Origin: Secundilactobacillus kimchicus JCM 15530
Lineage (GTDB): Bacteria; Bacillota; Bacilli; Lactobacillales; Lactobacillaceae
Length of the DNA stretch: 64,000 nt
NCBI RefSeq assembly: GCF_001433995.1
Contig: NZ_AZCX01000010.1
Span: forward strand, 31,585-95,584
Reading direction: 5' to 3'
Numbering within the stretch: the first letter of the stretch is position 1; every line of letters begins with the position of its first letter. This document shows positions 52,926-62,222 of the stretch, piece after piece. Below the pieces are notes generated by a model, which saw only the letters and a program-made list of their open reading frames with translations, made no database searches and was not told the origin of the DNA. The position numbers were made by a program, and so were the translations under genes.

Positions 52926-54323
52926 ATGTTTGATGAAATTGGTCAGATTATTTTTAATCATGAAATTGTTGCCAACGCGAGTGATTTCAACATGGGGATT
53001 GAAGTTGAAACGATTCGGGTTGATGCCGCATCGAAGCTGACAACCGAGCCATATCCCAAACTTTTGGGAGATCAACGGCAAAACCACTTTATTAAGACTG
53101 ATGTGTATCAGATTCAAAGCGAGATTATTACACCAACGGCGCCAAAATCGGCCGATGCGATGCATTATCTGATGGCGCTCAATGACACGTTACGAAATTC
53201 ACTGGCGCCGAACGAACTACTCTGGCCGTTAAGTATGCCGCCTGCGCTACCAGAGGATAAAAAAACAATCCCGATTGCCAACGTAGCGCCGGACCAGCGG
53301 GCCTATTACGAACGCTGGATTGCGACTCGGAGTGATACCGAAGGCATTCCGGTCGGCGTTCACTTGAATGTGAGTATCAGTGACACAGTGCTTAACACCG
53401 TCTGGGAGACGCAAAAATCATCCTTTGCGTCTTTTGGTGATTTTATCAATGCGATGTACGCTAAAATCGCCCAGGGTTTCGTTTATTATCGGTGGTTGAT
53501 CACTTACCTATTTGGCGCTAGCCCGTTGGCTGAGCAGCATTTTTTTAAGCCTGGTGAGGGGCCAACCCATTACGTTCGAAGTTTGCGGTCATCTAACTTT
53601 GGACTGAGTGCGGCGATTCAACCAGATTTTACAAGTGTTCGTCATTACGTGAATTCGATTGAAGATAATATTCAAGGTGGCAAATTGTTTAGTGAGGCCG
53701 AGTACCACGGGAGCGTGCGGATTAAGTCAGCTACCGGTCATTTGCAGGATATGTTGAAAAATGGTGCGGACTATTTGGAAATCCGGATGCTCGATTTGGA
53801 TCCGTCGACGGCAGTGGGTGTTCGGACCTCAACCGTCCGATTCTTCCGAATCTTGTTAACCTACTTTATGATGACTGACCCGTTGGCGTCGGCAGATCAG
53901 ATTAACGGCAAATTAACGCAAGGTATCGCGATGAACGAAGTCGTTGCGATGGAAAATCCCATGCAGCAGACCATTTACCACCACGAAGCGCAAACGTTTA
54001 TCGACCAACTACAACAGTTTGGCGCCACGATTCAATGGGGGCCAGAGTATCAGGAAGTCCTGGATACCATGCAGGATCGGATTGATAATCCAAGGCAGAC
54101 GCCCAGTGCGACGTTGTGCGACCACATCGTCGATGAGTCCTTGACGTCTTACGCTTTGATGATGGCTAACCGTTACCAACGCCGGGCTAGGGAGAATCCA
54201 CGACCGTTTACCGGGTTTCAAAACCATCCCGATATGTCGGTTGAGGAACTTCGTCAGCAGTTATTTGGGGTTAACGGTCGGCCCGAGAAGTTTTCGTCAC
54301 GACAGAGTAAAGGGTCGTCCTAA
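52926..54323 (+). CDS. Glutamate-cysteine ligase, paralogue 2
   Basis: 465 residues, same family and layout as the protein at 38419-39789: MFDEIGQIIFNHEIVANASDFNMGIEVETIRV, LLWPLSMPPALPEDKKT, YRWLITYLFGASPLAEQ, YLEIRMLDLDPST. The GTPCGAHINLS segment of copy 1 is GIPVGVHLNVS here, so it lacks the Cys. GAGGAGG 8 nt before ATG. Monocistronic. Gamma-Glu-Cys synthesis or a related gamma-glutamyl ligation. Confidence 0.85.
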   Translation: MFDEIGQIIFNHEIVANASDFNMGIEVETIRVDAASKLTTEPYPKLLGDQRQNHFIKTDVYQIQSEIITPTAPKSADAMHYLMALNDTLRNSLAPNELLWPLSMPPALPEDKKTIPIANVAPDQRAYYERWIATRSDTEGIPVGVHLNVSISDTVLNTVWETQKSSFASFGDFINAMYAKIAQGFVYYRWLITYLFGASPLAEQHFFKPGEGPTHYVRSLRSSNFGLSAAIQPDFTSVRHYVNSIEDNIQGGKLFSEAEYHGSVRIKSATGHLQDMLKNGADYLEIRMLDLDPSTAVGVRTSTVRFFRILLTYFMMTDPLASADQINGKLTQGIAMNEVVAMENPMQQTIYHHEAQTFIDQLQQFGATIQWGPEYQEVLDTMQDRIDNPRQTPSATLCDHIVDESLTSYALMMANRYQRRARENPRPFTGFQNHPDMSVEELRQQLFGVNGRPEKFSSRQSKGSS

Positions 54324-54327
54324 TTGA

Positions 54328-54370
54328 AAGAAGCGTCCAACTGAACGTTCAGTTGGACGCTTCTTTTTTT
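54328..54370 (+). terminator. Rho-independent terminator
   Basis: Perfect AAGAAGCGTCCAACTGAAC...GTTCAGTTGGACGCTTCTT hairpin with T7 directly after the second gshA gene. Confidence 0.95.
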
Positions 54371-54380
54371 GAAATTCATG

Positions 54381-54410
54381 CCGCGGTCAAGGCGCCTTGA
54401 GGCGCACTCT
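54381..54410 (+). repeat. Imperfect direct repeat, unit 1 (partner 54500-54529)
   Basis: 30-nt unit beginning CCGCGGTCAAGGCGCCTTG; 27 of 30 bases match the unit at 54500-54529. Each contains a GGCGCC/CGCC...GGCGC self-complementary part. The second copy ends just at the stop codon of the minus-strand gene at 54531. Confidence 0.6.
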
Positions 54411-54499
54411 AAACGTGCTATCCAAGGCTGACCGCTACTACGTAAGCCAAAAGCCCAAAGAATCCAACCCCGGGATTCTCCGGTCTTCTGCCTTACGCT

Positions 54500-54529
54500 C
54501 CGCGGTCAAAACGCCTTGGGGCGCACTCT
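54500..54529 (+). repeat. Imperfect direct repeat, unit 2
   Basis: See unit at 54381-54410. The spacing between unit starts is 119 bases. Could act as a terminator-like element for the minus-strand gene. Confidence 0.6.
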
Positions 54530-54530
54530 T

Positions 54531-55625
54531 TTAAATACCATCCAAAAACCTAAAGAAATTAGAAACCCAGTCTGGGTTGGATTGGATGACGCTTAGCAAT
54601 GCTGTGAAGACCAGAATTGCAAACGCCACAGCCATGTGACTGCGCTTGTGTTGCACGATGATAGCAATGTATTCTCGCATCACAGCGTTAGGCAGGAAAA
54701 AACCTGCCGTCCGAGCGCCAATGCCGCTGGCGGCCAAACCGGCTTGCTTGGCAAAGATGGCTGCCCGGAAGGTGTGGTAGTTGTTCGTCACGAAAATCGT
54801 TTTAGGGTGCTCAACACCCGACTCGGCAATGAGTCGTTTAGAGAAAAACATATTTTCGTAAGTATTTTTAGATTGGGTTTCAGCGATGGCCTGATCAGCT
54901 GGAATTCCGTGAGCGATTGCGTAGTCTCGCATGGCCTGACCTTCTGGAACCGTTTCGTCGCCCCCTTGCCCGCCTGATAAAATCAGGGTTGCTGGTCGGT
55001 TCTTTCGGGCAAGTTGCCGTTGCCAAAAGGTAATGGCACGGTCAATTCGCTGACCTAAAAGTGGGGTCACTGTATCGCCATTCATCAGACCCGCGCCTAA
55101 GACCACGATAAAGTCCTTGTTGTGTTTAGGCCAGTAAAGTTGGTACAACACTAAGCATGTCAGGTAATTGTAGAACCAAAAAACGATATAAAGCGTGATG
55201 AAGCTTGAGAAAAATGACAGCCAGCTCGCCCAAAATGAGGTCAGGTGAGGTGTGATTAGCCGTTCAATGAACGGAAAAACGAGGATAAAAACGCCGAGGT
55301 ATAATGTGAGGCTGTTCGCGAGGGAATGGCTCTCGCGGCGCCAGACAATCCACGCATTCCAAAGCAGAAGAAAGGCTTGAAGAACGAACAATAGTGCTAG
55401 AGAAAAGACAATGAAAACAAACGGAATCCCGGTGCCATAAATTAGTAGGGTGTTATCCGAGTTCAAAATGCTGCTGGCTAATGTTGCTAAGAACGAGAAT
55501 AAAAAGAGATTAAATAAAATACCATTATAGAGCTTAGTCCGGTCGTGCCAATAGCTGAGGCCAAAAATAAGGCCAAACACCATCGTAGCGCTCCAAAGAA
55601 CGGTTAGAAGTAGTGAAATTGTCAT
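54531..55625 (-). CDS. YdcF/SanA-family (DUF218) membrane protein
   Basis: 364 residues; about five to six N-terminal membrane helices (residues 1-165) and a cytosolic or surface DUF218 domain: VVLGAGLMNGDTVTPLLGQRIDRAI, LILSGGQGGDETVPEGQAM, SKNTYENMFFSKRLI, VTNNYHTFRA. A final helix near the C-terminus. Members of this family affect envelope integrity; precise reaction unknown. Confidence 0.85.
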   Translation of the reverse strand: MTISLLLTVLWSATMVFGLIFGLSYWHDRTKLYNGILFNLFLFSFLATLASSILNSDNTLLIYGTGIPFVFIVFSLALLFVLQAFLLLWNAWIVWRRESHSLANSLTLYLGVFILVFPFIERLITPHLTSFWASWLSFFSSFITLYIVFWFYNYLTCLVLYQLYWPKHNKDFIVVLGAGLMNGDTVTPLLGQRIDRAITFWQRQLARKNRPATLILSGGQGGDETVPEGQAMRDYAIAHGIPADQAIAETQSKNTYENMFFSKRLIAESGVEHPKTIFVTNNYHTFRAAIFAKQAGLAASGIGARTAGFFLPNAVMREYIAIIVQHKRSHMAVAFAILVFTALLSVIQSNPDWVSNFFRFLDGI

Positions 55626-55763
55626 GCGTATTTCCCCTTATCCAAAACTACTTCAAATTATAGCTTAATTTAGTCTATTTTAGGAGTATTCCGCTGAAAT
55701 TACGCCGTTGGCCTCTAAGATTTTATTAAACTCAAGCAAGGGCGCTATTTTCAACATATATTG

Positions 55764-55772
55764 TGTTATAAT
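55764..55772 (+). promoter_or_regulatory. Extended -10 promoter of adh
   Basis: TGTTATAAT (extended -10: TGn-TATAAT) about 42 bases before the adh ATG. No good -35 is seen at the expected distance, as is usual for extended -10 promoters. Confidence 0.6.
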
Positions 55773-55813
55773 TCACATAGTTCGAAAAATTAAGTCAAGC
55801 TGGAGGGGTTCAT

Positions 55814-56572
55814 ATGAGTCATCGATTAGACGGTAAAGTTGCGATTGTTACTGGCGGTACCCTTGGAATTGGTTGGGCAATTGCCAATAAGTTTGTGGAA
55901 GAGGGCGCAAAGGTAGTCATTACTGGCCGCCATGCCGATGTAGGTGAAAAGGCCGCTAAGGAAATTGGTGGTGCAGACGTTGTTCGGTTCATCAAACACG
56001 ATGCTGCAGATGAAGCCGGTTGGCAAGACTTGTTTGACGAGACGGAAAGGGCATTTGGCCCGGTTTCGACACTGGTGAATAATGCTGGGATCGCTGTGAA
56101 TAAGAGTGTTGAGAACACGACAACTGACGAGTGGCGTCAATTATTAGCAGTCAACTTGGACGGTGTCTTCTTTGGAACTCGATTGGCCATTCAGCGAATG
56201 AAAAATAAGAACCTCGGGGCTTCGATTATTAACATGTCGTCTATCGAAGGCTTTATCGGTGACCCGAACTTAGGCGCTTACAACGCCTCAAAGGGGGCCG
56301 TTCGGATTATGTCAAAATCGGCGGCTATTGACTGTGCGCTTAAAGATTACGGCGTCCGTGTTAACACGGTTCACCCGGGGTACATCAAGACGCCACTGGT
56401 TGAAAACTTACCGGGTGCTGAAGAGGCCATGTCGCAACGGACTAAGACGCCAATGGGCCACATTGGTGAGCCAAACGATATTGCTTACATTTGCGTCTAC
56501 CTAGCTTCTGACGAGTCGAAATTTGCGACTGGGTCAGAGTTCGTGGTTGACGGCGGCTACACCGCTCAATAG
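55814..56572 (+). CDS. R-specific NADPH-dependent short-chain alcohol dehydrogenase
   Basis: 252 residues. Very close by eye to the Levilactobacillus brevis and Lentilactobacillus kefiri R-ADH: RLDGKVAIVTGGTLGIG, ITGRHADVGEKAAK, NNAGIAVNKSVE, SSIEGF...YNASK (Ser-Tyr-Lys) and C-terminal FVVDGGYTAQ, whose last residues bind Mg2+ in the known enzymes. Arg/His after TG suggest NADPH preference. Reduces bulky ketones to R-alcohols. Confidence 0.93.
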   Translation: MSHRLDGKVAIVTGGTLGIGWAIANKFVEEGAKVVITGRHADVGEKAAKEIGGADVVRFIKHDAADEAGWQDLFDETERAFGPVSTLVNNAGIAVNKSVENTTTDEWRQLLAVNLDGVFFGTRLAIQRMKNKNLGASIINMSSIEGFIGDPNLGAYNASKGAVRIMSKSAAIDCALKDYGVRVNTVHPGYIKTPLVENLPGAEEAMSQRTKTPMGHIGEPNDIAYICVYLASDESKFATGSEFVVDGGYTAQ

Positions 56573-56628
56573 TTAACTGTTTTGACCGCTCGTCAACCGT
56601 GGTATGCTTAGGGTGAGGAGGGGGTAAA

Positions 56629-57030
56629 ATGATAGAAGAACACAACAAAACAGGGGCAACCGTTGCAGGTTGGATTGTCTGGTGGCTTCACAACGTCGGC
56701 GTGGTCTCAATCCTTTTGTTTCTAGTTTTTGGCGGCGCTGGGTTCGCTGTCACATCCATGCACGATGCGTCAGTTGATGCCAATTACGGAGCAGCTGTAG
56801 GCGTGGTCACCGTGTTTATCGCCATTGTCCTGGCAATCGAAGTAGCCATTCAAGTGCTATGCTTTTTTGCCATTAAAAAGCTAACGACGCCGGCCAACTA
56901 CGTGTGGCCAATCGTATTAATCGTTGTTGCTTTCTTTGGCAATGCCCTGTACTTCATCCCGGGCATCTGGGGATTAGTGATTAATTCGGGAAGCCATGAA
57001 ATTAAAAGCAGTGGGTCAAGGGACGACTAA
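56629..57030 (+). CDS. Small membrane protein, paralogue of 60637-61008
   Basis: 133 residues, about three to four membrane helices. GWIVWWLHNV near the N-terminus and NYVWPIVLIVVAFFGNALYF-IPGIWGLV near the C-terminus are shared with the protein at 60637. GAGGAGGGGG precedes ATG 56629. No recognised function. Confidence 0.75.
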   Translation: MIEEHNKTGATVAGWIVWWLHNVGVVSILLFLVFGGAGFAVTSMHDASVDANYGAAVGVVTVFIAIVLAIEVAIQVLCFFAIKKLTTPANYVWPIVLIVVAFFGNALYFIPGIWGLVINSGSHEIKSSGSRDD

Positions 57031-57069
57031 ACTGCAGTCGTTTTATGTGATGATGACACACAGTCAAAA

Positions 57070-57112
57070 TAAAACAGCCAGATTTCGTGATATTGCGAAT
57101 CTGGCTGTTTTA
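57070..57112 (+). terminator. Rho-independent terminator
   Basis: AAAACAGCCAGATT...AATCTGGCTGTTTT hairpin, 40 bases after the small membrane protein gene. Confidence 0.9.
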
Positions 57113-57142
57113 ACGTTGAAAGCGCCTTACCATGATCATTTA

Positions 57143-57160
57143 AGTTGGGCAGGCCTAAGT
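57143..57160 (+). promoter_or_regulatory. Candidate MntR operator upstream of mntH
   Basis: TTGGGC-AG-GCCTAA, a near palindrome similar to the TTAGGC-like sites before Mn transporter genes of lactobacilli. It lies just upstream of a weak -35 (TTACGG, 57160-57165) and TACTAT (57184-57189). Confidence 0.4.
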
Positions 57161-57237
57161 TACGGTTTTATTTCTTTTAACAATACTATACAATGGATTG
57201 GTGACTTGAAACAAAATTAAGAAAGGTGGTTTTCAAC

Positions 57238-58818
57238 TTGGACGGAAACAAACGACCGCGCAAGCACCATCTGGTTGAACATGCGAACGGTCCGTCGCTA
57301 GAAGAAATCAATGGGACAGTTGAAGTCCCTAAAGGAAAGGGATTTTGGCGAACCCTTTTCATGTATTCGGGCCCTGGTGCCCTAGTTGCTGTGGGGTATA
57401 TGGATCCCGGTAACTGGTCAACGTCAATTACTGGTGGGCAGAATTTCCAATACATGCTCATGTCTGTTATCTTGATGTCAAGTTTGATTGCGATGCTTTT
57501 GCAATACATGGCAGCTAAACTTGGAATCGTGAGTCAGATGGATTTGGCTCAGGCAATTCGAGCACGGACAAGTCGTGGATTAGGCATTGTTTTATGGATT
57601 TTAACTGAGTTAGCGATTATGGCGACTGATATCGCCGAAGTTATTGGGGCTGCGATTGCCCTGTATCTCTTATTCGGTATTCCGCTACTATATGCGGTCT
57701 TCATTACAGTGTTAGATGTCTTATTACTCTTGTTATTGACCAAAATTGGGTTCCGAAAGATTGAAGCCTTGGTCGTGGCACTTATCTTAGTGATTTTATT
57801 GGTATTTATCTATGAAGTTGCCCTTTCCAACCCTCAGTGGGGTGCTGTTATTAAAGGCTTCATCCCAACGGCTAAGACGTTTGCTGATGGACCGATTGTG
57901 GGTGGCATGTCACCAATTAATGGCGCCCTGGGAATCATTGGTGCAACGGTGATGCCACATAATCTGTACTTACACTCAGCGATTTCCCAAACCCGTAAAA
58001 TTGATCACAGCGACGAGGAAGATGTAGCTCGGACAGTTCGGTTTACGACTTGGGACTCCAACATTCAGTTAACGGCTGCGTTTCTCGTGAACGCCCTACT
58101 GTTAATTATGGGGGTCGCTGTTTTCCGAAGCGGCGCTGTCAAAGATCCATCGTTCTTTGGCTTATACCAAGCATTATCCGATTCATCGATGTTGAGTAAC
58201 GGTTTACTGATTAGCGTGGCGAAGTCTGGTGTGCTATCCGTGCTGTTTGCGGTCGCGTTACTAGCTTCTGGCCAAAACTCCACGATCACAGGAACGCTGA
58301 CCGGTCAGGTTATCATGGAAGGGTTCGTTCACATGCGGATGCCACTGTGGCTCCGTCGACTAGTGACCCGGTTGATTTCTGTTGTGCCCGTATTAATTTG
58401 TGTCTTGATTACTAGCCGGCAACCGGAACTGCAACAGCATGAGGCGTTAAATACCCTGATGAATAATTCGCAAGTCTTCTTGGCTCTGGCATTGCCGTTT
58501 TCAATGCTGCCGTTGTTGTTAATGACGAACAGTCGTGAAGAAATGGGGACCCGGTTCAAAAACTCACTTTGGGTAAAGGTTCTAGGGTGGTTCTCAGTAA
58601 TTGCGTTGACTTTCTTAAACATGAAGGGGCTTCCGAGCTCAATCGAAGGGTTTTACGGCGATGGGGCCACGAAGGCTCAGTTGGCTCAGGCTGACATGAT
58701 TGCCTACGTGTTAATTGTGGGCATCTTCCTGTTGTTAGCCTGGACAATTTTTGATATGTATCGGGGCGATAAACGGTTAAAAGCAGCGCACGAGGTTCAA
58801 CGAAACAAGACTGAATAA
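57238..58818 (+). CDS. mntH: Manganese/proton symporter, Nramp family
   Basis: 526 residues from TTG 57238 (AGAAAGG 11 nt upstream; GTG 57226 overlaps the ribosome-binding site). Metal-binding [10 protein letters not shown] in TM1 and MPHNLYLHS in TM6, 11-12 helices. Imports Mn(II), needed in bulk by lactobacilli as an antioxidant. Cytoplasmic N-terminus is basic ([10 protein letters not shown]). Confidence 0.93.
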   Translation: MDGNKRPRKHHLVEHANGPSLEEINGTVEVPKGKGFWRTLFMYSGPGALVAVGYMDPGNWSTSITGGQNFQYMLMSVILMSSLIAMLLQYMAAKLGIVSQMDLAQAIRARTSRGLGIVLWILTELAIMATDIAEVIGAAIALYLLFGIPLLYAVFITVLDVLLLLLLTKIGFRKIEALVVALILVILLVFIYEVALSNPQWGAVIKGFIPTAKTFADGPIVGGMSPINGALGIIGATVMPHNLYLHSAISQTRKIDHSDEEDVARTVRFTTWDSNIQLTAAFLVNALLLIMGVAVFRSGAVKDPSFFGLYQALSDSSMLSNGLLISVAKSGVLSVLFAVALLASGQNSTITGTLTGQVIMEGFVHMRMPLWLRRLVTRLISVVPVLICVLITSRQPELQQHEALNTLMNNSQVFLALALPFSMLPLLLMTNSREEMGTRFKNSLWVKVLGWFSVIALTFLNMKGLPSSIEGFYGDGATKAQLAQADMIAYVLIVGIFLLLAWTIFDMYRGDKRLKAAHEVQRNKTE

Positions 58819-58857
58819 GTCTCCTGACTGAGATATTGTACAGGTGACTGATAGTAT

Positions 58858-58908
58858 AAAAAGGACTTATCCCCAGGCAACAGTGCCTTTTGGGGATAAG
58901 TCCTTTTT
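58858..58908. terminator. Bidirectional terminator
   Basis: AAAAAGGACTTATCCCCA...TGGGGATAAGTCCTTTTT, nearly perfect; ends mntH and may serve the minus-strand marR gene at 59043, though 134 bases away from it. Confidence 0.9.
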
Positions 58909-59042
58909 GTTACCGTCAATTCCGAATCAGAGATTATGGCTATACCTAAAAGTGGTCACGCTATTTGCCAGTTGGGTCTGTGACCGGGATTTGGCTAGCA
59001 AGTTGGCTCAGTGTGACCTCAAGCCATAGTTAGTTATTGCAT

Positions 59043-59549
59043 TCAAATTTCGTTAGCAGACTCGTTTTCTAGATTAACGTCAGCAAGGGCTTCGAGGACC
59101 TTTAGGGTGGTGTGTAGTTCGCGGGGGGAGAACTGAGTTAAGGCAGCTGCTAACTGAGCGTCTTCTTCTTGGTGGAGCGTATCATGAGCCTTGGCAACGA
59201 AGCGGCCCGTATCGGTGGCTTTTAAATTATAGGCTTTCTTGTTATCGACTAGGGGGACTTTTTCAAGTAACTGGAGCTTGACCAGTCGGGCAACGTATCG
59301 GGAAAGCATACCTTGAGAAAATGAGACTTTGTCAGTCAGCGCTTTATAAGCCAGTTCGGACTCTTGGCTAACCAGGCTTAAAATTTCAATCTGAGAGTGA
59401 TTCAAGTTGGCCTTTTTCAACTGTTGCTGGACGGTTGGCGACAGGTTTTGGTTAGTGGTTAGGCGGTTGGCCAGGATGCGTTGGAAAGTGGCACGTTGGG
59501 CCGAAAATGCGCGCATAATGTGACGGAGGCGGGTAAGTGTTGTGTTCAC
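59043..59549 (-). CDS. MarR family transcriptional regulator
   Basis: 168 residues from GTG 59549 (AAAGGAG 9 nt upstream). Winged HTH: LNHSQIEILSLVSQESELAY-KALTDKVSFSQGMLSRYVARL, wing DNKKAYNLKATDTG. No Cys, so not an OhrR-type thiol sensor. Divergent from the quinone-oxidoreductase-like gene with two palindromes between. Confidence 0.88.
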   Translation of the reverse strand: MNTTLTRLRHIMRAFSAQRATFQRILANRLTTNQNLSPTVQQQLKKANLNHSQIEILSLVSQESELAYKALTDKVSFSQGMLSRYVARLVKLQLLEKVPLVDNKKAYNLKATDTGRFVAKAHDTLHQEEDAQLAAALTQFSPRELHTTLKVLEALADVNLENESANEI

Positions 59550-59572
59550 GAGAGTAGACTCCTTTTAGATTA

Positions 59573-59584
59573 ATTACTAGTAAT
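59573..59584. promoter_or_regulatory. Palindromic operator 1 (MarR-type)
   Basis: ATTACTAGTAAT, perfect 12-bp palindrome in the 115-bp divergent region, near the marR start. Confidence 0.6.
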
Positions 59585-59624
59585 ATATTTACAACGGCTG
59601 ATGATTGATGTACCATGATTTTAC

Positions 59625-59636
59625 ATTACAGGTAAT
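59625..59636. promoter_or_regulatory. Palindromic operator 2 (MarR-type)
   Basis: ATTACAGGTAAT, same ATTAC/GTAAT half-sites as operator 1, 52 bp away (five helical turns), near the oxidoreductase start. Confidence 0.6.
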
Positions 59637-59664
59637 ACAAAATCAAGAATGAGGAGTTTTTCAA

Positions 59665-60600
59665 ATGAAAGCTGCTGTTATCACCGACTACAATCAACTA
59701 CCAGTTTACCAAGAGATGAAACGTCCCAGTGTTAATCAAGATGAAGTCTTACTATCCGTTGAGGCGGCCTCAGTTAATCACCTCGTTCGCGCTCGGGCCA
59801 GTGGCCGCCACTACAGTGCCAAAGCAGCGTTACCCCTGATTCCTGGTAATGATGGCGTGGGTGTTGACCAAGCAGGTCATCGGTATTATTTCAACGCCAA
59901 CGGGAGTTTAGCTGAACAAGTGGCGGTTTCAACCCCTTACTTGTTTGAGCTTCCGCAAGGTGGTGACGCGGCAGTCATCGCAGCCGCGGTTAACCCTGCA
60001 ATGTCATCGTATATGGCACTGAAAGCTCGCTTGGGTGATGACAAAGTTATTGGGAAAACCGTCCTAATTCTCGGGGCAACCGGGAGCGCAGGTCAGTTAG
60101 CCGTTCAAATTTCAAAGCAACTCGGTGCTGCCAAAGTTATCGGCGTGGGCCGTAATCCTCAAAGATTAGCCGAATTACCACAACTTGGCGCGGATGCGGT
60201 GTATGCGCTAAATGATGAGCGTGAACTAGCGGCAGCAGTCACTGATATTGCGAGTGCTGATATCGTTTTAGATTATCTATGGGGAACGGTGGCTGAACGT
60301 TTCTTGCACATGATGTTGCCAAACCGGAAAAACCGGCATCAGCCGCTCTGTTGGCTGGAGATTGGTAGTTTAGCGGGTGCGGATATTAAGTTGCCTGGAG
60401 CGGCGTTGAGAAGCACTGCTTTAAGTTTTTTGGGAAGCGGGGTGGGATCGCTTTCGTTAGCAGACTTTCATCAGTATTTGCCAGAATTACTGACTCAGAT
60501 TGCTGCGGGAAAGCTGATTCTTCCGATTACCCAGTACCCCTTAGACGCAATTGCCACGCATTGGAATGATTCTGGCAATCGACTGGTATTTGTTCCTTAG
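59665..60600 (+). CDS. Zinc-independent MDR oxidoreductase (quinone reductase-like)
   Basis: 311 residues. GroES-like domain (NHLVRARASGRHYSAK, PLIPGNDGVGVD) and Rossmann ILGATGSAGQLAVQISKQLGA. No zinc Cys. MarR control suggests induction by an electrophile or phenolic compound. Confidence 0.87.
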   Translation: MKAAVITDYNQLPVYQEMKRPSVNQDEVLLSVEAASVNHLVRARASGRHYSAKAALPLIPGNDGVGVDQAGHRYYFNANGSLAEQVAVSTPYLFELPQGGDAAVIAAAVNPAMSSYMALKARLGDDKVIGKTVLILGATGSAGQLAVQISKQLGAAKVIGVGRNPQRLAELPQLGADAVYALNDERELAAAVTDIASADIVLDYLWGTVAERFLHMMLPNRKNRHQPLCWLEIGSLAGADIKLPGAALRSTALSFLGSGVGSLSLADFHQYLPELLTQIAAGKLILPITQYPLDAIATHWNDSGNRLVFVP

Positions 60601-60636
60601 CCAAAATGGTACAATGAGCTAAAAGGGGGGACCGCC

Positions 60637-61008
60637 ATGCAAAAGAGTCAGTTATCAAACGCTAAAAAGGCCGGTTGGATTGTTTGGTGGATCGAATTTG
60701 CCTTCCTAATTCTCGGCGGCATTGTGTGGGGCTACATTGCCGGGCATCCAGCGGTTTTAGGTGCTAAATGGCAGTCGTATCAGGTTGTGGTCAATGTTTT
60801 GGTCGGGCTCGTTGCGCTCTGGCACGTCTTTATTCAAGTGTTAGCGTATGTCGCAGTTGACCGGCTATCGAAAAATGACAATTATTTATGGCCCATTATT
60901 CTGATTGTGATTGGGTTCATGGGGGACTATTTGTACCTAATTCCGGGGATTTGGGGACTGATTTCGAATGGCAACCACCGCGTTGACCGCGCCCATTTTG
61001 CTTCGTAA
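60637..61008 (+). CDS. Small membrane protein, paralogue of 56629-57030
   Basis: 123 residues, three to four helices; GWIVWWIEFAFLILGG and NYLWPIILIVIGFMGDYLYL-IPGIWGLI align with the other copy. GGGGGG precedes the ATG. C-terminus is basic (NHRVDRAHF). Function unknown. Confidence 0.75.
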   Translation: MQKSQLSNAKKAGWIVWWIEFAFLILGGIVWGYIAGHPAVLGAKWQSYQVVVNVLVGLVALWHVFIQVLAYVAVDRLSKNDNYLWPIILIVIGFMGDYLYLIPGIWGLISNGNHRVDRAHFAS

Positions 61009-61028
61009 GCAGATTAAGTTAGTTGAGT

Positions 61029-61060
61029 GGCCACTGTTCATTAAGAACAGTGGCCTTTTT
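61029..61060 (+). terminator. Rho-independent terminator
   Basis: GGCCACTGTTC...GAACAGTGGCC with T5. Confidence 0.92.
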
Positions 61061-61144
61061 ATGGGTAACGGGTGAACGGCCCTTCCCAAAATGACAATTT
61101 AATGATAGATTAAGGTTATAACTATGAGAATGCGGGGTGCTAAC

Positions 61145-62068
61145 ATGACACGAAAAATTGGTGTGATTGGAATGGGTAACGTCGGCGCAACGGTGGCGCA
61201 CTATATCGTTGCTAACGGATTTGCTGATGAATTGGTCTTGATTGATAAGCGTGAAGAAAAGGTTCAAGCAGACGCGCTAGACTTTGAGGATGCGATGGCC
61301 AATCTGACCGCCCACACTGACATCACCGTCAACGATTATTCGGCGTTAAAGGATGCGGACGTTATTATTTCAGCAGTTGGTAACATTAAGCTGCAGGATA
61401 ACGACAATGACGACCGGTTTGCCGAACTTCCCTTTACTCGTGAAGCGGTTCGGGACGTTGCAAGTCAGATTAAAGCGTCCGGTTTCAATGGTAAGATTGT
61501 GGTCATTACCAATCCCGTTGATGTCATTACGTCCATTTATCAGCAGGTCACTGGGTTGCCTAAAAAACACGTTATTGGGACTGGCACCCTGTTGGATTCT
61601 GCGCGGATGAAGCGGGCTGTTGCCCAACGCCTTCATATCGATCCACGCTCGGTGGACGGATATAGTTTGGGCGAACATGGGAATTCACAGTTTACGGCAT
61701 GGTCTACGGTCCGTGTTTTGGGAAAGCCCATCACGGAGATTGCTACTGAAAAGCACCTCAATCTCGAGGAGTTAGACGATGAGGCCCGCCGAGGCGGCTA
61801 CACGGTCTTTTACGGCAAGAAGTATACGAACTACGGCGTTGCCACTGCAGCTGTTCGGCTGGCCAATGTCATCATGTCAGATGCGCAAACGGAGTTGCCA
61901 GTTTCAAACTATCGTGAGGAGTTGGGAACGTATCTGTCCTATCCCGCTATTGTGGGCCGCGACGGCATTCAAGAGCAAGTCCAATTAGAACTGACGGATG
62001 AAGAACTTGAAAAGCTAAACATTTCAGCCACCACGATTAAGACAAAGTTTGCTGAAAGTCAGGCTTAA
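61145..62068 (+). CDS. L-2-hydroxyisocaproate dehydrogenase (LDH/MDH superfamily)
   Basis: 307 residues from ATG 61145. NAD-binding GMGNVGATVAHY; VGNIKLQDNDNDDRFAEL and GYSLGEHGNSQF (His178) are closer to L-HicDH of Weissella confusa than to L-lactate dehydrogenases. Interconverts branched 2-oxo acids and L-2-hydroxy acids, linked to leucine catabolism and NAD+ recycling. Confidence 0.9.
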   Translation: MTRKIGVIGMGNVGATVAHYIVANGFADELVLIDKREEKVQADALDFEDAMANLTAHTDITVNDYSALKDADVIISAVGNIKLQDNDNDDRFAELPFTREAVRDVASQIKASGFNGKIVVITNPVDVITSIYQQVTGLPKKHVIGTGTLLDSARMKRAVAQRLHIDPRSVDGYSLGEHGNSQFTAWSTVRVLGKPITEIATEKHLNLEELDDEARRGGYTVFYGKKYTNYGVATAAVRLANVIMSDAQTELPVSNYREELGTYLSYPAIVGRDGIQEQVQLELTDEELEKLNISATTIKTKFAESQA

Positions 62069-62090
62069 ACAATCATTATTTCCTCAATGA

Positions 62091-62134
62091 AAAATGGCCT
62101 TGTTGTCCCGGAAATGGGACGGCAAGGCCGTTTT
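62091..62134 (+). terminator. Rho-independent terminator
   Basis: AAAATGGCCTTG...TTGTCCCG-GAAAT-GGGAC...CAAGGCCGTTTT hairpin. Confidence 0.85.
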
Positions 62135-62222
62135 AAGTCGGTGTTAAACCGGTCAACTAGACAGGCAAACGGCACTTTGATAAACTAGATAGGTTGCGTA
62201 TTTACAGGAAGGGGGAGTTGAC

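Noticed and set aside
57186..57509. 107-codon minus-strand frame over the mntH start
   Set aside because: Antisense shadow of mntH with no ribosome-binding site.
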